64,000 bases of DNA from Allacma fusca (Eukaryota > Arthropoda > Collembola > Symphypleona > Sminthuridae). The notes under the pieces were generated by a model. That model saw only the letters and a program-made list of their open reading frames with translations. It did not search any database and was not told where the DNA came from. This document shows positions 59,505-64,000 of the stretch, one piece after another. The translations under genes were made by a program, and so were the position numbers. The first letter of the stretch is position 1; the number at the start of each line of letters is the position of its first letter. The DNA lies in NCBI GenBank assembly GCA_947179485.1, contig OX359245.1, positions 74,139,067 through 74,203,066 of the forward strand, read 5' to 3'.

Positions 59505-60375
59505 TACATTTTGGGAAAATCTTGATTAAAATTGTGGGAAAATCCTGATTCAAATTTCGGAAAAATTTTTATTAAAATTTTGGGAAAATCTTTATTAAAA
59601 TTTTGGAAAAATCTTCATTAAAATTTTGGGAAAATCTTGATTATAATTTTGATTTGAATTTTGGGAAAATCTTGATTATAATTATAATTTTAATTTTAAT
59701 TTTGGGAAAATCTTGATTATAATTATAATTTTAATTTTGGGAAAATCTTGATTAAAATTGTGGTAAAATCCTGATTCAAATTTTGGGAAAATCTTGATTC
59801 AAACTTTTGGAAAATCTTGTTTCAAATTTTGGGAAAATCTTTATTAAAAATTTTGGGAAAATCTTGATTATAATTTTGATTTGAATTTTGGGCAAATCTT
59901 GATTAAATTGTGGGAAAATCCTGATTCAAATTTTGGGAAAATCTTGATTCAAATTTTTGGAAACTCTTGTTTCAAATTTTGGGGAAATCTTTATTAAAAT
60001 ATTGGGAAAGTCTTTATTAAAATATTGGGAAAATCTTTATTCAAATATTGGGAAAATCTTTATTAAAATTTTGTGAAAATCATGATTATAATTTTGATTT
60101 GAATTTTGGGAAAATCTTCATTAAAATTTTGTGAAAATCATGATTATAATTCTGATTTGAATTTTGGGTAAATTTTGATCCCAAATTTTAGGAAATTTTG
60201 ATTCGAATTTTTAAGAAATTTTGATTCGATTTTTTAGGAAATTTTGATTCAAATTGTTAGGAAATTTTGTTAAAAATTGTTAGGAAATTTTGTTAAAAAT
60301 TGTTAGGAAATTTTGTTTCAAATTTTCAGGAAATTTTGTTTCAAATGTTTAGGAAATTTTGTTTCAAATTTGTAG
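59505..60375. repeat. 22-24-bp tandem arrays (TTGGGAAAATCTTGATTAAA type)
   Basis: A long array of TTTTGGGAAAATCTTGATTA-like units with irregular insertions (about 59505-60175) is followed by a related TTAGGAAATTTTGATTCAAA array (about 60175-60375). Confidence 0.8.
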
Positions 60376-63240
60376 GAAATTTTCATTTACAATTAAACTG
60401 CGTTTTGATTTAAAATTTTGTACAGTTGTCATTCAAATTCTAAAAAACATTATTGTAAATTCTAGAACATGTTTGATAGAAATTTATGTGAATAACATTT
60501 TCATAATAATGGCTGTAAATTGTTCAGAATTTTGTCTCAAAACGTCAAGAATCTTGCACACGGTTTGCTTTTAAATTGCATTCTGTTGCCAAAAGTTTGG
60601 AAAACGTGATTCGAAAGAAGAAAGCTGGAGGAATTGGGCAATTAGAAAGGGACTTATTTGAAGAGGAAAGAGTTTCTCGGGTGAATTGGCTACCGCCACT
60701 GACAAGGATTTACTCATTCCCCGATTTTATCTTTATTTGAAGGAAGCCAGGCCTTCGATTGGGATTTAGATGCATTAGGGCAGAAGAAAATCGAAGGATG
60801 TCACGTACAACGACAACTTTACCCAACTTTTCTCCTCGAAAATCAGTCTTTTTCTATCATTCCCTTCAATCGTGGTCAGCTAAACTGTCCCCTAAAACTT
60901 TTACGCCCTTATCGCAAGGCTAAATCCCAATTGAGGTTTATTTAGTTTTCTGTCAATTTCAAGTAAATTTTTTCAATGCCCCAAATTACTGGACAATTTT
61001 ATGAAGCCGCGTAAAAAATCGGTTAATTTTTGTTAAAATAATTATAACAAAATTATTTTCAAATTGAGGTAAACAATTTTACAGATTTTTTTCTACATTC
61101 TTGAAACAATATAGGAAATTTAAATTTTGGCAAAAGTGTCTAAATTTTTAGCAACCCTGAAAAAAATATATTTCCTCTTGGTCAGACAATTTAAAGATTT
61201 ATTTCTTGCGTGGTTAAATTTGCCCCATTAGATTTCCCCTGATTCTGGGATTTGTTTCAAGGGCCCTTGATACAAATTGGGGAAAACGTGAGGAAAAAGG
61301 TAAAACGGAGATGCGGGAATGAGATCCAAGCGTAAGCCCTTTATTTCAAGAATTGTCATTCAACACAACGGCTCACCTCCGGCAGTCCCATTTTTATCCA
61401 GAAAACCCAAACCGTTGGATGTTTCGAGGAAACCTTGAATTTTTCCCTGTCACACTTTGCCCCATTTGCTGCATTGCACCATTTCCACCCAAAATTCCCC
61501 CCGCCCTTTTCCATGTTTAAGCATAGCCCTCATAACAATTCCCATAAATTTTATTTGTAAAACCCATATTAAAACACTACCGTCCCTCTTTAAAATTTCC
61601 TCCCCAAATTTCCCGAAACCCTCTATCTTGAAAATGAACCAAAAATTTTTCTTGCGCATTTTCATAACATTCATCAAAAAATTTCAAACTTTTACGCCTC
61701 AAAATTCTTGCAATTATGAAATTACTGACAAAATTTTCTCCAGAAATTTACCCAAGAACGTTCTGGGAACATTGTCCAGCAAATTTTCCCAAAATGTTTT
61801 CCAAAAAACTTCGATTACATTCGAAATTTTATAAAAATTTTGTCATAAAACCCCCCAAAAATGTGCAATTGAAATTGATAAAAAATTTGCGCAAGCATTT
61901 CTGAAAACAAATTCAGAAAATGTTTAAAAAACTTTTCCCCAGAAAAAATTCTAAATATTTTGCGTTTCCTACTAAAATTTTCCTGAACCCAGAAATTACA
62001 TCCTTAAATTTCTTGTTTCCTCTCGACGACTAAAACAAATAAAATTTTGTTTAAAATTTGTTGACATGTGGGAATAAATGTTTTGATGGGTTTGAGAAAA
62101 TTTCAAAATTTGTTGAAAATTACACCCAAAATATTTTCCAAACCATTGTAAAATTTTTCTAAAATTTTGCTAAGTAAAAATGAACCGCTAAGACTGAATT
62201 GCAGCGTAAGCGTTTACATATGGGAATGAAGGAAAATTCCTGGAAAACATTTTGATTGGAAAATGGGCATGGACGTTGAGAGATTACTGAGGCTTAAATT
62301 ATGGGAAGAAATGACTCAATTTTCTGGGATTCCATGTGGTTTGCAGTATTAAATTTTATTAAGGCGCTCTTTAAAATCTTAAAATTTGGGGTATCAATGT
62401 AATACGTTTTTAAACAAAACAATTTGAAATGAGAATTTGTGGAGATTTTTATAAAATTTGAGAAGACTCTTGTGAAGCATGTTATTTGAATGGGGTCCGT
62501 TGTAGTGGGAGTGAACTGTTGGGTTTGTAGGTTTTATTATTTGGAGTGGGTTGTATAGGAAGGGCTGATAGAGATTTAGGGGACGGGCTGAGAAATGACA
62601 ATAAAAGAAATGAAAATGAGAGAGACAGAATCCCTCATGAGAGGCTCAATTTGAAAGCTAGAGCTAAAAATCAATCCAGCTCTTTCCACATGATGACCCT
62701 TGGAAAGGAAATAGCGGTTGAGGATGGAGAAAAGATTCAGAGCTTCCCAATCATGAGCAAAATATTGTCATTGTGGGAGAAATGGGATTCTGGGCAAAAG
62801 GTAGATAATGGGTACAGGGTGTTTTTAACCATTTCTATTTCCTTCAGCCTAATGGCAATGCAAATGTTGGGAGGGGTCGTCAATTGCAATGGTAACAATT
62901 TGTGTAATTTCTAATGTTGAAGATAAGTGAATTTTAATGTTACAGAAGCACGTGAATTTTAGTACTCAATCATTGCATTTTAAGGGTAATGTAAGTAAAT
63001 TATAATATTGGAGTCATAGCTGGTGATTGTATTATTAAAGTTAAGTATAAATTCCTATGCTAAAGGTAGGTGATCGTTTTCAAGGTATCTATACGTATGC
63101 TAATTTTATGGTTAGTTCTAACGCAATGTTAAACGTACGTATTGACGCCTATGTTAAAGTTCTGTGCTCACTTTAGTGTTAAAAATATTTAAGTATTTTA
63201 AAAGTAGTCATTGTTAAATTCAGGCTTTAAAAACCTGCTT
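60376..63240. other. No gene recognised
   Basis: AT-rich sequence. A 122-codon frame at 62546-62914 has no recognisable similarity and no splice support. It is not called. Confidence 0.35.
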
Positions 63241-63244
63241 AAAC

Positions 63245-63800
63245 GTCATAGTTAAAATTTGCATTAGGAGTAAGGTCAGAGTCAAATTAATATTTGAAGG
63301 TCGAATTCAGAAAATATGTGAAGGTCAATGTCAAAGTAACACTTAAAGGTCAGTGTCAAATATGAAAAGGTCAATGTCAAAGTAATATGCCAAAGGTCAC
63401 ATTATTATACTAATGTCAAGGACAAAGTAGAAGGCTAAGATCAAGGCCAAAGTTGAATTAGAGTATTAAGGTCAAGGTCATACCAATATACCAAGATCAA
63501 GGTTAAATAATTATATTAAGATCAGTTCTAGGTCAAATAATTACACCAAGGTCAGTTCAAGGTCAAATAATTATACTTAGGTCTTTTTAAGGCCAAACAA
63601 TTATACTATAGTCAATAATTTAAGGTCAAATAATTATACTGAGGTCATTTCAAGGTCGAACAATTTTACTATAGTCTATTGAAGGTCAAATAATTATAAT
63701 AAAGTCAGTTCAAAGTCAAATAATTATGCTACCGTCAGTTCAAAATCAAATAATTATACTAAGGTCAGTTCAAGGTCAAAATATTAAAGTAATATTAAGG
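63245..63800. repeat. AAGGTCAAATAATTATACT-type tandem array
   Basis: Irregular repeats of about 28-30 bp pair AGGTCAGTTC with AAGGTCAAATAATTATAC, clearest at about 63470-63790. Each carries one or two GGTCA words, like the arrays at 42-44 kb. Confidence 0.75.
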
Positions 63801-64000
63801 CTAAAATAATATACTAACGTCACGGGCAAAGCAATATAATGTCATAGTTCAAATTAAATATTAACTCCTTGCTAAACCCACATGGCAACCACAACGTTAA
63901 TATCTTACAATAAACCCAATGTTATGCATACAAATGAAATTCCAGGTCACCCCTGTACTCTTTATCATTGGAAGATTCAGAAGAAAGGAAGGTATTTGGA

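Noticed and set aside
62546..62914. 122-codon frame as a first exon or gene
   Set aside because: It is on the opposite strand to the DPP-like gene, has no recognisable domain, and its composition resembles the surrounding AT-rich DNA.

Overview
The window reads as nuclear DNA of an invertebrate animal, most likely an arthropod. It is AT-rich, with spliced genes, short GT-AG introns of about 75-110 bp, a non-LTR retrotransposon, a virus-like DNA polymerase B, and a DPP6/DPP10-type gene with large introns. The exact taxon cannot be fixed from the sequence. A springtail or other hexapod is only a guess.

Layout. (1) 1-7900 is a compact virus- or transposon-like block. A PIF1-family helicase (+), cut by the window edge and broken by one in-frame TAG, converges on a protein-primed-type DNA polymerase B (-). 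Directly upstream of the polymerase on the same strand is a small spliced gene for a predicted type I membrane protein. Divergent from it is a spliced gene (+) for a Ser/acid-rich coiled-coil protein. (2) 8165-8906 looks like a non-autonomous pogo/Tigger-like element. (3) 10073-13792 holds two tandem paralogues (+), best read as secreted proteins with a beta/gamma-crystallin-like Greek-key segment followed by a DNA/RNA non-specific endonuclease-like domain that lacks the usual catalytic His. (4) 15424-17280 holds a 39-bp satellite with a perfect palindrome in its core, and a 12-bp minisatellite. (5) 18738-25818 is a 4.84-kb LINE (-) flanked by 1,119-bp, almost identical direct repeats. These look like an extraordinarily long target-site duplication. 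(6) 26668-28273 is a spliced multi-pass membrane protein gene (+), chemoreceptor-like at most, with an in-frame TGA near its start. (7) 30789-46784 carries 13 exons (-) of a DPP6/DPP10-like, catalytically dead prolyl oligopeptidase-family membrane protein. The first, cytoplasmic exon was not found and probably lies upstream. (8) The introns of that gene and the stretch 46785-64000 have no supportable exon. They are full of short-period tandem arrays and TTGACC/GGTCAA palindromes.

The most noteworthy items are the four-gene PIF1/PolB block with its hidden membrane-protein gene, the 1.1-kb duplication around a LINE whose ORF1 and ORF2 are separated only by an in-frame TGA, the crystallin-nuclease-like paralogues, and the dispersed TTGACCYRGGTCAA palindromes in the DPP-like introns. 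Splice sites were assigned by eye from GT-AG signals, phase continuity and family similarity. No search or transcript evidence was available.
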